Shown: piece by piece, positions 18,708-27,021 of the stretch
How the letters are laid out: every line of letters starts with the position of its first letter
Numbering within the stretch: position 1 is the stretch's first letter
Source: Shinella yambaruensis
GTDB lineage: Bacteria; Pseudomonadota; Alphaproteobacteria; Rhizobiales; Rhizobiaceae
Assembly: GCF_022899355.1 (NCBI RefSeq)
Contig: NZ_JALJCK010000012.1
Coordinates: forward strand, 124,001-188,000
Direction of reading: 5' to 3'
DNA length: 64,000 bases
Notes under the pieces: model-generated
Database searches by the model: none
What the model saw: only the letters and a program-made list of their open reading frames with translations
What the model was told of the DNA's origin: nothing
Translations under genes and position numbers: made by a program

Positions 18708-18953
18708 GTCCTCGTTCCTTTCTGCAACCATGTGCTGTTGTCCGACTTCTAGCGCCGGCAAGCTGAACCGCTGTTGAACAAAGTGGGGAGGCAGAAGGCA
18801 TTTTCGAGGCCGGCCGGCAAAAATTCCGCAGGCGGAAGCGGGGAGGGCGCAGTCGCGGTTCCGGCCCGAAGGCGCGGCACCGTCATCAAAATGTGGGTGA
18901 AAACCAAAAAAGCCTTGCAATCGCAAGCGCTGCCGCATAGTGAGACCGCGAGC

Positions 18954-19043
18954 GGAGAGGTGGCCGAGTGGTCGAAGGCGCTCCCCTGCTAAGGGAGTAT
19001 ACCGGAAACGGTATCGAGGGTTCGAATCCCTTCTTCTCCGCCA
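18954..19043 (+). tRNA. tRNA-Ser (anticodon GCT)
   Basis: GGAGAGG at 18954-18960 pairs with CTTCTCC before the discriminator G, and CCA is encoded. The anticodon loop reads CTGCTAA between CTCCC and GGGAG. A variable arm (TATACCGGAAACGGTATC) marks it as a class II serine tRNA, and the T-loop is GGTTCGAATCCC. It decodes AGC/AGU. Its 3' end is the integration site of the element to the right. Confidence 0.95.
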
Positions 19044-19046
19044 GTT
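19030..19046 (+). repeat. attL: 17-bp core at the 3' end of tRNA-Ser
   Basis: CTTCTTCTCCGCCAGTT covers the end of the T arm, acceptor strand and CCA of tRNA-Ser plus 3 bases. An identical copy lies at 52024-52040 beside the integrase. Flanking bases differ on both sides, which fixes the core length at 17. Confidence 0.9.
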
Positions 19047-19405
19047 TTCATAGTTATCATTTTGATATTTTTTCGCTTTCTAGAGCGATCAAAGAGTCTT
19101 CCCCACTTCCTTCCCTACTTTTATATGAGGTTGCGTGCGAACGAGCCCGCACGAATGCGAATGCATGATAGCATTGAGCCCCGGCTTGCATCCTCGAATC
19201 GGAGGAAGAGACCAGTACACGTGGGACAGGGCGAGGGAGCTACTGCTGTCATGGAAAAGGCGAATAGAAAGCCCGCTGCATGACGTTGGTCATATCGGGT
19301 TGGATGATCAATAGCAGTCTGAGCAGCTTCATAAATTCTGGCACCCCGTAGAAGTGGAGATGCACAGCCAGCCAGACGGATAATCCATCACGGCGGGGGA
19401 GTAGC
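19047..19405. other. Gap between attL and the interrupted zinc-finger gene
   Basis: About 360 bases with no convincing gene. Short open frames lack ribosome binding sites or recognisable motifs. This is the left edge of the element. Confidence 0.4.
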
Positions 19406-19784
19406 ATGACGGACGATTTGAACCTAAAGACAGATACCCGGCAGGCGAACTGGCGGCGAGCCAATGCCGAGAAGTATCGGGCACACCTGGCCGTCCAGCG
19501 AGCCTTGAAGAGCGGAACACTGACCAAAGGCGTTTGCGAGGTTGAATTAGCCCCCGAAAGGCCCGGACATGCTCCCCCACTTAGCTAAGTGGGTAGGAGT
19601 AATGTTGGTATTATGACTATCACCACCCATAAGATGCAGGTTCTTTCGGGACCTGAACGGCGGCGGCGCTGGAGCACGGCAGAGAAGCTGGCCATTATCC
19701 AGGAAACTTACGAGCCGGATGCGACGGTTAGCATCGTCGCGCGACGGCATGGTGGAGTGCTCCCCGTTTCACCGGACAGATCGG

Positions 19785-20612
19785 CTAGATTGATTTAGCC
19801 CTGATGAACTGCCGAGGGGAAGCCATCTTGAGCGCGGAGTGTGGGTGGATTTCGTTATAGTCCTCGATCCATCCGTCGATGAGCCGGAGCGCTGTTTCGG
19901 CGTCCGGTAGTGCCGAGATGCGGATGTAATCCCGCTTCAGGGTTTTGACGAAAGCCTCGGACATTCCGTTTGACTGGGGGCTGGCGACCGGCGTGAAGCA
20001 GGGCGTCAGATTGAGTGCCTGGGCAAATAGCCTGGTCTCCCGTGCTGTGTAAGCCGAACCGTTGTCCGAGAGATGTTCGATAGCGTGCGGGGTTCGGGTT
20101 GCTGCGAACCGCTTTTCGATTGCCTCCAGCATCATGTCGCGCACGTCCGAGCCGGAAATGCCTGCATTGGCGACCGCCGTCCAGGCGATGATCTCCCGGT
20201 CGAAGGCGTCGATGATGAAGGCGAGACGAATGATCTCGCCATTCCAGCAGGTGAACTCCAGACCGTCCGAGCACCAGCGCAGGTTGGAGCGCATGACCAT
20301 GACCTTGCCATCGTGGAGGCGGCCCTTGCGAACGGCCGTATGCTTCTCCAGCAGCATGGCGTGCTTGCCCATGATGCGATGGACCCGTTTGGCGTTGACG
20401 ACAGGCTTATCGGCGGCTCGCCTTTCGCGATTGAGGAGCGCGGCGATCCGCCGATAGCCATAGGTTGACCTTTGATGCACCAGCCTGCGGATGTCGGGCA
20501 GAAGCTCTGCATCCCCGACCTTGTGGTATGGCCCACGCGGCTTTGATCTGCCTTTCAGCCGCTCGACGAGATTGGAACGGGAGACGCCCAGCGTGTCCGC
20601 GACGGTCTTCAT
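19785..20612 (-). CDS. Nested IS OrfB: DDE transposase catalytic subunit
   Basis: 275 residues with an rve integrase core. The catalytic triad is in [18 protein letters not shown] and the Glu of [19 protein letters not shown] helix-turn-helix ([15 protein letters not shown]) is at the N-terminus. It overlaps orfA by 4 bases, consistent with -1 frameshift expression of an OrfAB fusion. It appears intact. Confidence 0.92.
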   Translation of the reverse strand: MKTVADTLGVSRSNLVERLKGRSKPRGPYHKVGDAELLPDIRRLVHQRSTYGYRRIAALLNRERRAADKPVVNAKRVHRIMGKHAMLLEKHTAVRKGRLHDGKVMVMRSNLRWCSDGLEFTCWNGEIIRLAFIIDAFDREIIAWTAVANAGISGSDVRDMMLEAIEKRFAATRTPHAIEHLSDNGSAYTARETRLFAQALNLTPCFTPVASPQSNGMSEAFVKTLKRDYIRISALPDAETALRLIDGWIEDYNEIHPHSALKMASPRQFIRAKSI

Positions 20613-20998
20613 CGCGAACCGTCCTTCGGCAACAAGATCGGCCGCGATATCCGTTTTTTTGAGTCCGCTTTGGAAAGGGCTTCGCGGAGGATTTCGACCT
20701 CCATCGTCTTGCGGCCGAGCATGCGCTCCAGCTCGCGGACGCGATCCTCCAGCTTCTTCACTTCCGAATTGCCGACAACCGGCTCGTCAGAATCCACGGC
20801 CGCAGCACCTCCCTCGCTCAAGAGCCTGCGCCACCGGTAAAGCAGATTGGGTGCAACGCCATGGCGGCGAGCGGTCGAAGATACCGTCTCGCCCGGTTCG
20901 AAACTCTGCTCGATGATTGTCAGCTTTTGCTCGGTTGTCCACCGCCGGCGGCGGACATCGCCCGTCAGCAATTCAACGTGTCGATACGCGTTAGACAT
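20609..20998 (-). CDS. Nested IS OrfA: transposase helix-turn-helix subunit
   Basis: 129 residues. A Tnp_1-type helix-turn-helix (RRRRWTTEQKLTIIEQSF ... STARRHGVAPNLLYRWRR) is followed by a leucine-zipper segment (KLEDRVRELERMLGRKTME). It is homologous to the outer OrfA but clearly diverged, so the two insertion sequences are different members of one subgroup. Confidence 0.9.
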   Translation of the reverse strand: MSNAYRHVELLTGDVRRRRWTTEQKLTIIEQSFEPGETVSSTARRHGVAPNLLYRWRRLLSEGGAAAVDSDEPVVGNSEVKKLEDRVRELERMLGRKTMEVEILREALSKADSKKRISRPILLPKDGSR

Positions 20999-21325
20999 AA
21001 GCCTGTCCTCAAGCCTGTGCTTGAGCCTTTCTGCTTATGCCGACTGTCCGGTCGAAATGGGGGGCAGTTCACATGGCATCCAGCCGAACCAGTTGTTCGC
21101 CTGGCGCAAGCTGGCGTCACAAGGCGCGCTGACGGCGACGGCCGCCGAAGAGGAGGTTGTCCCGGCTTCCGAATACCGGGCGCTTCAGAACCAGGTGAAG
21201 GAGTTGCAACGCCTGTTGGGCAAGAAGACGATGGAAGGCGAAATCCTCAAGGAAGCCCTCGAAATCGCCACCGGCTCAAAAAAACAGATGTTGCGCTCGC
21301 TCTCTCTTCCGAGGGGGATTTTAGG

Positions 21326-22156
21326 ATGAAGACCGTCTGCGAGACTTTGGGTGTCGCCCGGTCGAATATCGCTGCGCGTGCCGCGTGCTCCCCTTCAAGA
21401 ACCAGAGGACGGCCACCGCTCCCGGATCGGGAACTGGTGGAGGAAATCAGGGCCATCATCGCCGACATGCCCACCTACGGCTATCGGCGTGTCCATGCCA
21501 TTCTGCGCCGCAACGCCCGGAAAGATGGGCGTTCGTGGCCCAACGCCAAGCGCGTCTATCGGGTCATGAAGGTGCATAACCTGCTGTTGGTGCGCCACAC
21601 CGGAGCGGCCGATGATCGCCGCCATGACGGTCAGGTCGCTGTCGAACGCTCGAACATCAGATGGTGCTCCGATGGCTTCGAGATCGGCTGCGACAACAAG
21701 GAGAAGGTCCGCGTCGCCTTCGCCCTCGACTGCTGCGACCGCGAGGCCATCGCCCATGTCGCCACCACCGAGGGTATCAAGAGCCAGGACGTGCAGGACC
21801 TCGTGATCACCGCCGTCGAGAACCGGTTCGGCCGCATCAACATGCTGTCCGAGCCCATCGAATGGCTCACCGACAACGGCTCCTGCTTCATCGCCAGGGA
21901 CACCGCATCCTTGCTCCGCGAGATCGGCATGGAGCCATGCACGACGCCGGTGCGCAGCCCGCAATCGAACGGTATGGCCGAGGCCTTCGTCAAAACCTTC
22001 AAGCGCGATTACGTCTCGGTGAACCCCACCCCGGACGCCGAAACCGTCATGGCGCAACTGCCGTTCTGGTTCGACCACTACAATAATCTTCACCCGCACA
22101 AGGCGTTAGGATATCAATCCCCGCGCGAGTTCATCAGCTCGCAATCTCAAACCTGA
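21326..22156 (+). CDS. Outer IS OrfB: DDE transposase catalytic subunit
   Basis: 276 residues with the complete triad (RWCSDGFEI, WLTDNGSCF, PQSNGMAEAFVKTFKRDY). The frame is intact, but its partner orfA is split by the nested element, so the outer insertion sequence should be inactive unless helped in trans. ATGA overlap with orfA. Confidence 0.9.
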   Translation: MKTVCETLGVARSNIAARAACSPSRTRGRPPLPDRELVEEIRAIIADMPTYGYRRVHAILRRNARKDGRSWPNAKRVYRVMKVHNLLLVRHTGAADDRRHDGQVAVERSNIRWCSDGFEIGCDNKEKVRVAFALDCCDREAIAHVATTEGIKSQDVQDLVITAVENRFGRINMLSEPIEWLTDNGSCFIARDTASLLREIGMEPCTTPVRSPQSNGMAEAFVKTFKRDYVSVNPTPDAETVMAQLPFWFDHYNNLHPHKALGYQSPREFISSQSQT

Positions 22157-22417
22157 GCATGTCCGGTCTTTTGGGGGCAACTCCAGAGGTCTGTGGCGGC
22201 GAGAGCGTCGACGCTCACCACGATGATTATGGAAAGCCCCTCGTTGTCCGCTGGTTCTGCCGGCGACATCACACACGTCTGCACTCCGGTGGTGAAGACC
22301 TGTTTCCTCTTCAGGCCTGATCCAACTCGTTAAAGCCGTTCCCGGTTTTTATACCAGGCCCCAGGCTGATAGGTCGTCCCACTGTGTTATGCTTCTTGAC
22401 GGCAGAAGGACGAAAAC

Positions 22418-22903
22418 ATGGCTCTTTCAACATTGGGAAGATGGTCAGCAGAGGAAATTTGCGCGGCGGCGGATATAGCCCGTGAGAAAGGCGTTGGCGT
22501 CCGGCTACAGGCAGATGGGTCCGTTTCCATTGGAATTGTCCCGCCACCATTTCAAGCCAGCCAGGCGGACGCCGCTGGAGGGGGTAGCGCAACCGAGACA
22601 ACACGCGTCTTCTCCCCCGCCACACTTGCGAAGCGATGGCATTGCTCGGGCCATCACATTCGAAACATGGTGGCGGCTGGGCGGCTAGCCGGATTCAATC
22701 TGGGCGGAAAGCTTCTTCGTATCAGCCGCGAAGAGGTAGAACGGATCGAAAACTCAGCGTCGAACGCCCTTGAAGCTCCGATCGACCCAGAACTGATTGA
22801 GCCGCCCGCCGATACGCTATCGCTCAAGAAGGAGCGGGCCAAGACGCTCGGCAATCCACTCGCGCACGCACGGGTAAATGCTTTACGCGATGGCAGGGTG
22901 TAG
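22418..22903 (+). CDS. Helix-turn-helix DNA-binding protein, excisionase-like
   Basis: 161 residues. The middle (about 65-110), SPATLAKRWHCSGHHIRNMVAAGRLAGFNLGGKLLRIS, shown here only as a region, is a MerR/excisionase-type winged helix as used by phage Xis/AlpA proteins. The N-terminal part (WSAEEICAAADIAREKG) is helical and unassigned. It lies near the left end of the element, so a role in excision or in regulating cargo is plausible. GAAGGACGAAAAC precedes the ATG. It is not clear whether this or the gene at 49598 is the true excisionase. Confidence 0.65.
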   Translation: MALSTLGRWSAEEICAAADIAREKGVGVRLQADGSVSIGIVPPPFQASQADAAGGGSATETTRVFSPATLAKRWHCSGHHIRNMVAAGRLAGFNLGGKLLRISREEVERIENSASNALEAPIDPELIEPPADTLSLKKERAKTLGNPLAHARVNALRDGRV

Positions 22904-22994
22904 CGCTGCGGCCCGGACGAATATCAGCACGACTCCGCGCAAAGCCGAGCGCGGGGAGAGGGTCATCCCCGAAATCATCGACATGGGATGAAGC

Positions 22995-23252
22995 TCAGCA
23001 CCACGGCCGGCGGCGCCCTTCCGCGGTGCGAGCGAGACCCTCAGCAACCAGCTTGTCACCGATCGACTGGCCGTTTCGCATGAGGATGCGGAGCGAACTG
23101 CGGTACTGGTCGGTCTCCTTATCCGGTAACGGGCGCATTCCGAACGGTCCCGTACTCAACAAGACCAAGCGCATCTTCGCCTTTTGCCCAAGCGCCAATC
23201 CCCGCGCGCACTGAGGGGTTCCGATTTCGGGCATGTGAGCAGACTCATCGAT
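22995..23252 (-). pseudogene. C-terminal remnant of a staphylococcal-nuclease-like thermonuclease
   Basis: The minus-strand frame contains MPEIGTPQCARGLALGQKA ... RNGQSIGDKLVAEGLART ... RRPWC, the C-terminal two thirds of an SNase domain as found in rhizobial TNase-like proteins. Upstream of about 23252 the similarity stops and the frame runs antiparallel to other sequence, so the N-terminal strand and signal region are missing. It is read as a decayed gene, not a functional nuclease. Confidence 0.6.
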
Positions 23253-23335
23253 CAACCATGGAGAACATCGGATTGCGCGAATGGGCACACAGCCGGGATG
23301 GGTGGTGCAAGTATCACGCGAATTCGCGGTGGAAC

Positions 23336-23716
23336 TCAGCTCAGCGCCCATGCGCCAGAAATTGTCAGCAAAAGAAACACGACCCATTGAGGCATTTCCT
23401 GGTGCTTTTGCCGCTTCCAAACCACGACCGCAAAACTCAAGAGGGTCAAGGCGCCAGCAATCACAGTGGCGGCAAGAGCATACGGACGAAATCCTTGATC
23501 GATCGCCGCGGCCAGATAAGCCACCAGAGATGCGGTCAGGACGATTGTGACGATATGCCAGCAGAGATAGAGCGTATAAACTACGTCAAGCGGCAGCTCG
23601 CGCGAAGCAAGCAACGGACGAACGACCTCCGGACCGCCGGAAGCGAGATGGTAAGCGATCAACCCGAGTGATATTGCTGCGGGTAGCAAGAGGGCGGGCG
23701 TCACAAGGCTTTCCAT
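23336..23716 (-). CDS. Small four-helix integral membrane protein, unknown
   Basis: 126 residues with four hydrophobic segments at about 5-25, 45-70, 78-97 and 105-124; short charged loops include WKRQKHQEMPQW. No family was recognised. TTGGAGAAACGC provides a ribosome binding site before the ATG at 23716. It could be a transporter-like or immunity-type membrane protein; nothing in the sequence decides this. Confidence 0.6.
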   Translation of the reverse strand: MESLVTPALLLPAAISLGLIAYHLASGGPEVVRPLLASRELPLDVVYTLYLCWHIVTIVLTASLVAYLAAAIDQGFRPYALAATVIAGALTLLSFAVVVWKRQKHQEMPQWVVFLLLTISGAWALS

Positions 23717-24099
23717 ATGCGTTTCTCCAAATCTTCAGGTTGAGCAGAACGCTTGCCCTGTTATTTCCCTGCTTTAGCAGGGCTTCCTTAGTGCAACGAC
23801 GACACCGTTTCTCAGATCACTCAGAGCGAACCTTTAGCGTACCGGTCCCGCTCAAATGCCCAATGCCCTGAAGCTCTTTGTCACATCCTGCCGGTGCCGC
23901 ACAATTACCCCATCGGCGACTCCTCACCGCCCCATGTGGATGATACTTCGCGATTTGCGGCAAAAGCCGTCGGTCCATGCATTGCCGTTCTCGGTCCAGC
24001 GTAGGCAGTGAGCGTCACTCCTGCTCGCTTGCGGGTACTTTGCCGTTCCTTCGGCTTCGACGCGACCTTCCCAATCTCGATGAATATCAGGAGATAGCT
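23717..24099. other. Gap upstream of the RMF-like gene
   Basis: 383 bases without a supported gene. It should carry divergent promoters for the membrane protein (leftward) and the RMF-domain protein (rightward). Only short, compositionally poor frames are present. Confidence 0.4.
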
Positions 24100-24933
24100 A
24101 TGGCTAGTCTACTATCGATCATCCGTGAGCGAACTGGTGATACACCAAGCCCAGGGCAAAGACGTTGGCTTGAAGGCGTCGAGAGGGCCGACCGCCTGGG
24201 CCACGAAGCAGGTGCAAATGATGACGCAGGGGAAGATAATTGCCCCTACATCAAGACCCCTCATCGTGACTGCTGGCTTCAAGCCTTTCGGCGCGTCAGA
24301 GGCATCGTGGATGCTGCCGGGAGCATCAACGAATTTGGTGTCCCGGTGTGTGAGTGGATCGCCATGCCCGAGGCTGAAAGACAGCTTGTGCGAGCAAGAC
24401 GCTGGTATCGTAGAATGAAGGTTGATCCAATTCTGCTTGCAAGACATAAGGACAGAGAGGCAAAAGCCCGTGTACGGTTCAAGGAGCGCTGGGCGGAAAA
24501 TCCTGAGCCCTTTCGCGCCAAACTTCGGGAAATCTACTGGAACGACGCGGAGGTTGCTCGCGCAAGGAACCGCGAGAAGTATCAGCGTAATCGCTCATCA
24601 GAACTCGCCCGAAAGGCGCGAAACTGGAGGTCAAAAAAAGCCAAGCGCGAAATTACCAAATCGCCCAATGAGGTGTATCGGATGATTGACAAGGCCGTCT
24701 CAAAATCCCTGCCGAGTTTTGCGAGGGACGAGATTGTCTCCTCCATGTGCTTGGCTGTTCTCGAAGGCAAATTGTTCATTGAGAACATCGGCAAGGAAGC
24801 AGGCAATTATCTGCGGGCGTACAACCGTGACTTCGACAACTTCAAGACCGCATCCCTCGACGCGCCTGTGAACGGCCATGACGGAACGACATTCCTCGAC
24901 TTACTGGCCGACGAAACTGGAGGCGACCGGTAG
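24100..24933 (+). CDS. RMF-like N-terminal domain fused to a basic and sigma-like C-terminal region
   Basis: 277 residues. Residues about 26-65 match the ribosome modulation factor pattern: GVERADRLGHEAG ... NCPYIKTPHRDCWLQAF lines up with the ERAxxxGxxAG, CPY and R..WL motif of RMF. The middle (about 125-200) is very basic (KARVRFKERW, NREKYQRNRSSELARKARN) and could bind nucleic acid. The C-terminus (IVSSMCLAVLEGKL ... TASLDAPVNGHDGTTFLDLL) resembles the arrangement of phage-borne sigma-factor-like proteins, but this is tentative. AGGAG precedes the ATG at 24100. It is probably cytoplasmic; a role in ribosome binding or hibernation is inference. Confidence 0.65.
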   Translation: MASLLSIIRERTGDTPSPGQRRWLEGVERADRLGHEAGANDDAGEDNCPYIKTPHRDCWLQAFRRVRGIVDAAGSINEFGVPVCEWIAMPEAERQLVRARRWYRRMKVDPILLARHKDREAKARVRFKERWAENPEPFRAKLREIYWNDAEVARARNREKYQRNRSSELARKARNWRSKKAKREITKSPNEVYRMIDKAVSKSLPSFARDEIVSSMCLAVLEGKLFIENIGKEAGNYLRAYNRDFDNFKTASLDAPVNGHDGTTFLDLLADETGGDR

Positions 24934-24982
24934 CACCGAGTTTGCAAGCGGGCGCTCGCGCTTATCGGGGGCGCCCCCACCC

Positions 24983-25261
24983 CTATGTCATCTCCCTGAC
25001 CCGCCCTCGTATCTTCCAGAGAAACCATATCGGAAAACCGAACTCGACCGAAAGGATGGTGACGAGCACGACAAGGTAATGAGGGTCAAGAAGGGCCAGC
25101 AGCAGCACGAGGGGGATAGCAGAGGCCATCCCTGCCATGAGGATCCATAGCGCTCGGCGGCCCGCGGAAGCAACCGGGACCAGGCGCCGGGGGTGATGCG
25201 GGTCCGTTTCGAACCACGGCTGCAAGCCCGTTTCCGGTTGCCATTTAAAGAAATCGCTCAT
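24983..25261 (-). CDS. Small two-helix membrane protein, unknown
   Basis: 92 residues. A polar N-terminus (MSDFFKWQPETGLQPWFETD) is followed by two hydrophobic segments at about 38-60 and 63-82 and a basic tail (KIRGRVREMT). The start at 25261 is preceded by GGGGGAGAC. Not recognised as a family. Confidence 0.55.
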   Translation of the reverse strand: MSDFFKWQPETGLQPWFETDPHHPRRLVPVASAGRRALWILMAGMASAIPLVLLLALLDPHYLVVLVTILSVEFGFPIWFLWKIRGRVREMT

Positions 25262-25403
25262 GTCTCCCCCTGATGACGTCGAGACTACCCGCGCCGGCTG
25301 TAAACTATCAAATCCTTGTGGGTTTATCACCGCCAACACGCTTGCGCGGGATGCCTACTTACGAGAGCATCCGGCGCTACTTCATGGATCGCACGAAGGG
25401 TAA

Positions 25404-25745
25404 ATGCGATTTCTGATAATGCTGGTGGGGCTGGCTGTCACGTTTCCGGCCGCGGCGCAGGAACTGACGGCGAAACAGTACAAGGAGGTCCAGCGCAATC
25501 TCCGAGAGAAGCCGGGCCTGATAGACAGCATCATCTCGAACTGCGCCACGCAGATGCATGCGCGCGGTCGAGTATCGAGCGAAATGGCAGCAAGCGTCGG
25601 CGCGGACGAGAAGGGTGCTGCCAGGATTTACTGCTCACGGCTTTTCACCACTGTTGCCGCCGAGCGCCTTTCCCTCAAAGACTTCAATTCATTGGAGAGA
25701 GGAAAGCCCACGACCAACGCCGACAGGATCCTGCGCGGCGGATAG
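25404..25745 (+). CDS. Small secreted protein, unknown
   Basis: 113 residues with a clear signal peptide (MRFLIMLVGLAVTFPAAAQ, cleavage after AAA or AQ). The mature part is about 94 residues, mostly helical, with two cysteines (NCATQ and IYCSR) that could form a disulfide in the periplasm. Similar short periplasmic proteins are common in rhizobia without known role. It is convergent with the DUF3800 gene; a hairpin lies between them. Confidence 0.65.
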   Translation: MRFLIMLVGLAVTFPAAAQELTAKQYKEVQRNLREKPGLIDSIISNCATQMHARGRVSSEMAASVGADEKGAARIYCSRLFTTVAAERLSLKDFNSLERGKPTTNADRILRGG

Positions 25746-25767
25746 CAGCGCTGCCCCTGTCGCACGC

Positions 25768-25798
25768 ACGAAAAAAGCCCGCCGGTGAGGGCGGGCTT
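25768..25798 (-). terminator. Terminator serving the leftward DUF3800 gene
   Basis: AAGCCCGCC (25775-25783) pairs with GGCGGGCTT (25790-25798). Read leftward it is followed by six T residues, so it is a good terminator for the minus strand, and it may also help end the plus-strand gene at 25745. Confidence 0.75.
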
Positions 25799-25937
25799 AG
25801 AACGCGGATATCTTGTAATTAGAAAAGCGTTTCGCGGGTGCCTATGGGAATCAGATATGTCAAGTGCTATATATGTTGCGCCGGGAGTGCGTCACTTAGC
25901 ACGTTGAGGTTACGGCCTCACCCGGCGTCAAACATCC

Positions 25938-26705
25938 TCAGATTATTGGTCCCGTCCAACCCTTCTTCGGGAAGCGACATACCCCGAAGCCATCGATCCT
26001 GCCCTGTGGACTGGCACGTAGCGCGTCTTTTATCGCATTGAACCACTGGTCGTCGTTTGATTCAAAACGCCGCCAGATGGCGCCGGCAACCATATCAGCG
26101 AATTGGATGCCAACGCTCATGTGAGATGGGGCAAGAAACACGCCCTCAATCAGATTTGGATAGTTCGATGTGTAGGACGAGTCCGCCTCCACTAGCCGTT
26201 GATGCTGCTCCCGGAGCCGTTTGTCGTCATCTCTGCCCCTGTGATCAGCGACGATTATGCCGTGAAATTTAGTTCCGCTGGCCTTCGAGATATCTTGCAG
26301 AGCGTACTGGAACCGCTCTGTGATTACCTTATAGGTGCGGAAGTAAATATCGGCTTGGGTATTTACGTTTGGTAAGCTATAAGCCAATGCGGAATCGCAG
26401 ATACCGGCAACGATCCTGATCGACTTGTCTGAGGTCAATATCCTGAAAATCAATGAGCGGAAAGCGTTACGCTTTTCCATGGTCCATTCGACCATGGGGT
26501 TTTCTTTATCCTTATTTCCAGGTGCGAAGAAGCGCCACTTTAACTCCCCTTTGTAACCTCGGTTCGCCTTGAGGCCCTGTAAGTGGCCGCTGATCCTATG
26601 CCACCTGTCCTCAGGAACAATAAGGCCGGCAATCACAAAATATTTTGGATTGCCTGATCCGGGTTTGGCGGGTGTCCCGCTTTCATCAACGAAGCACAGA
26701 TGCAT
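25938..26705 (-). CDS. DUF3800 domain protein (RNase H-like fold), defence-associated type
   Basis: 255 residues. The N-terminal LCFVDESGTPAKPG is the DUF3800 hallmark (acidic DESG), and the C-terminal half has HGIIVADHRGRDDDKRL and VGIQFADMVAGAIWRRF, giving the scattered acids of an RNase H-like active site. The family is widespread in mobile elements and defence islands, and its enzymatic function is largely unproven. It shares a short intergenic space with a 65-residue gene in the same orientation and sits 317 bases from the divergent Beta-family gene. Confidence 0.85.
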   Translation of the reverse strand: MHLCFVDESGTPAKPGSGNPKYFVIAGLIVPEDRWHRISGHLQGLKANRGYKGELKWRFFAPGNKDKENPMVEWTMEKRNAFRSLIFRILTSDKSIRIVAGICDSALAYSLPNVNTQADIYFRTYKVITERFQYALQDISKASGTKFHGIIVADHRGRDDDKRLREQHQRLVEADSSYTSNYPNLIEGVFLAPSHMSVGIQFADMVAGAIWRRFESNDDQWFNAIKDALRASPQGRIDGFGVCRFPKKGWTGPII

Positions 26706-26717
26706 GACTTCCCCCGC

Positions 26718-26915
26718 TCAATGCGTCGTCCCCTTACGTCTGGCGATGTACGCATCGTTCAATTCTCTGACCATGAACCTGGCTACCACTTCGTCGAAGC
26801 CATCCTGAGGAATGCCGTTGAGCTCAGCCGTCAGCCCCGTGAAAATGTCGTAGACCGCCCACATGCCCGTTCCGTCCTCGCGCATGTCGTAGCGGTTCTC
26901 TGGTTTCCTCTTCAT
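26718..26915 (-). CDS. Small conserved phage-type protein, unknown
   Basis: 65 residues, MKRKPENRYDMREDGTGMW... then FDEVVARFMVRELNDAY. Short proteins with this layout (basic start, GTGMWAVYD-like strand, C-terminal helix) occur in rhizobial phage elements. It lies 12 bases upstream of the DUF3800 gene, so the two are probably co-transcribed. Confidence 0.5.
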   Translation of the reverse strand: MKRKPENRYDMREDGTGMWAVYDIFTGLTAELNGIPQDGFDEVVARFMVRELNDAYIARRKGTTH

Positions 26916-27021
26916 CCGCGCAACGTGCCATGGCTCGGCCTAGAGTCAAGATTGAAGCGAAGTGAGCCACTCGACTCTTGCGAGAATAAGTGCTTCTTTT
27001 CCCGAAAAAGGGGAGAGAGCC

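Larger units (their letters stand above)
19753..21071 (-). mobile_element. Nested IS3-family (IS2-type) insertion sequence
   Basis: 1319 bp with imperfect inverted repeats (TGGAGTGCTCCCCGTTTCA at the left, TGAACTGCCCCCCATTTCG on the right complement) and the 5-bp duplication CATGG at 19748-19752 and 21072-21076. It sits in reverse orientation inside orfA of the outer element. Both its orfs are intact, so it could still be mobile. Confidence 0.92.
19613..21329 (+). pseudogene. Outer IS orfA (transposase helix-turn-helix subunit) interrupted by a second IS
   Basis: Codons 19613-19752 join in frame to 21077-21329 once the nested element and one CATGG are removed, giving 130 residues. The restored sequence reads [16 protein letters not shown] ... 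IVARRHG-IQPNQLFAWRK, the standard IS3-family OrfA helix-turn-helix, followed by a leucine-zipper region (LQNQVKELQRLLGKKT). It overlaps orfB by ATGA, where a programmed frameshift normally makes the active fusion. Confidence 0.85.
19543..22185 (+). mobile_element. Outer IS3-family (IS2-type) insertion sequence
   Basis: Imperfect terminal inverted repeats of about 30 bases start with TG: TGAATTAGCCCCCGAAAGG at the left and TGGAGTTGCCCCCAAAAGA on the right complement. It is flanked by the 5-bp target duplication GAGGT (19538-19542 and 22186-22190). Without the nested copy it is about 1.32 kb, the size of IS2-type elements, and carries overlapping orfA and orfB reading rightward. Confidence 0.9.
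19406..22320 (+). pseudogene. Small zinc-finger/HNH-like phage protein split by nested insertion sequences
   Basis: Removing the outer insertion sequence and one copy of its GAGGT duplication joins 19406-19542 to 22191-22320 in frame and gives a clean 88-residue protein. The left part ends ...LTKGVCEV and the right part continues CGGESVDAHHDDYGKPL then FCRRHHTRLHSGGEDL before a TGA at 22318. The cysteines and histidines (CEVC, HHDDY, CRRHHTRLH) form a zinc-finger or HNH-like pattern, as in small phage-associated proteins. The start is preceded by GGGGGAGTAGC. The gene was therefore intact when the outer insertion sequence arrived. Confidence 0.85.
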
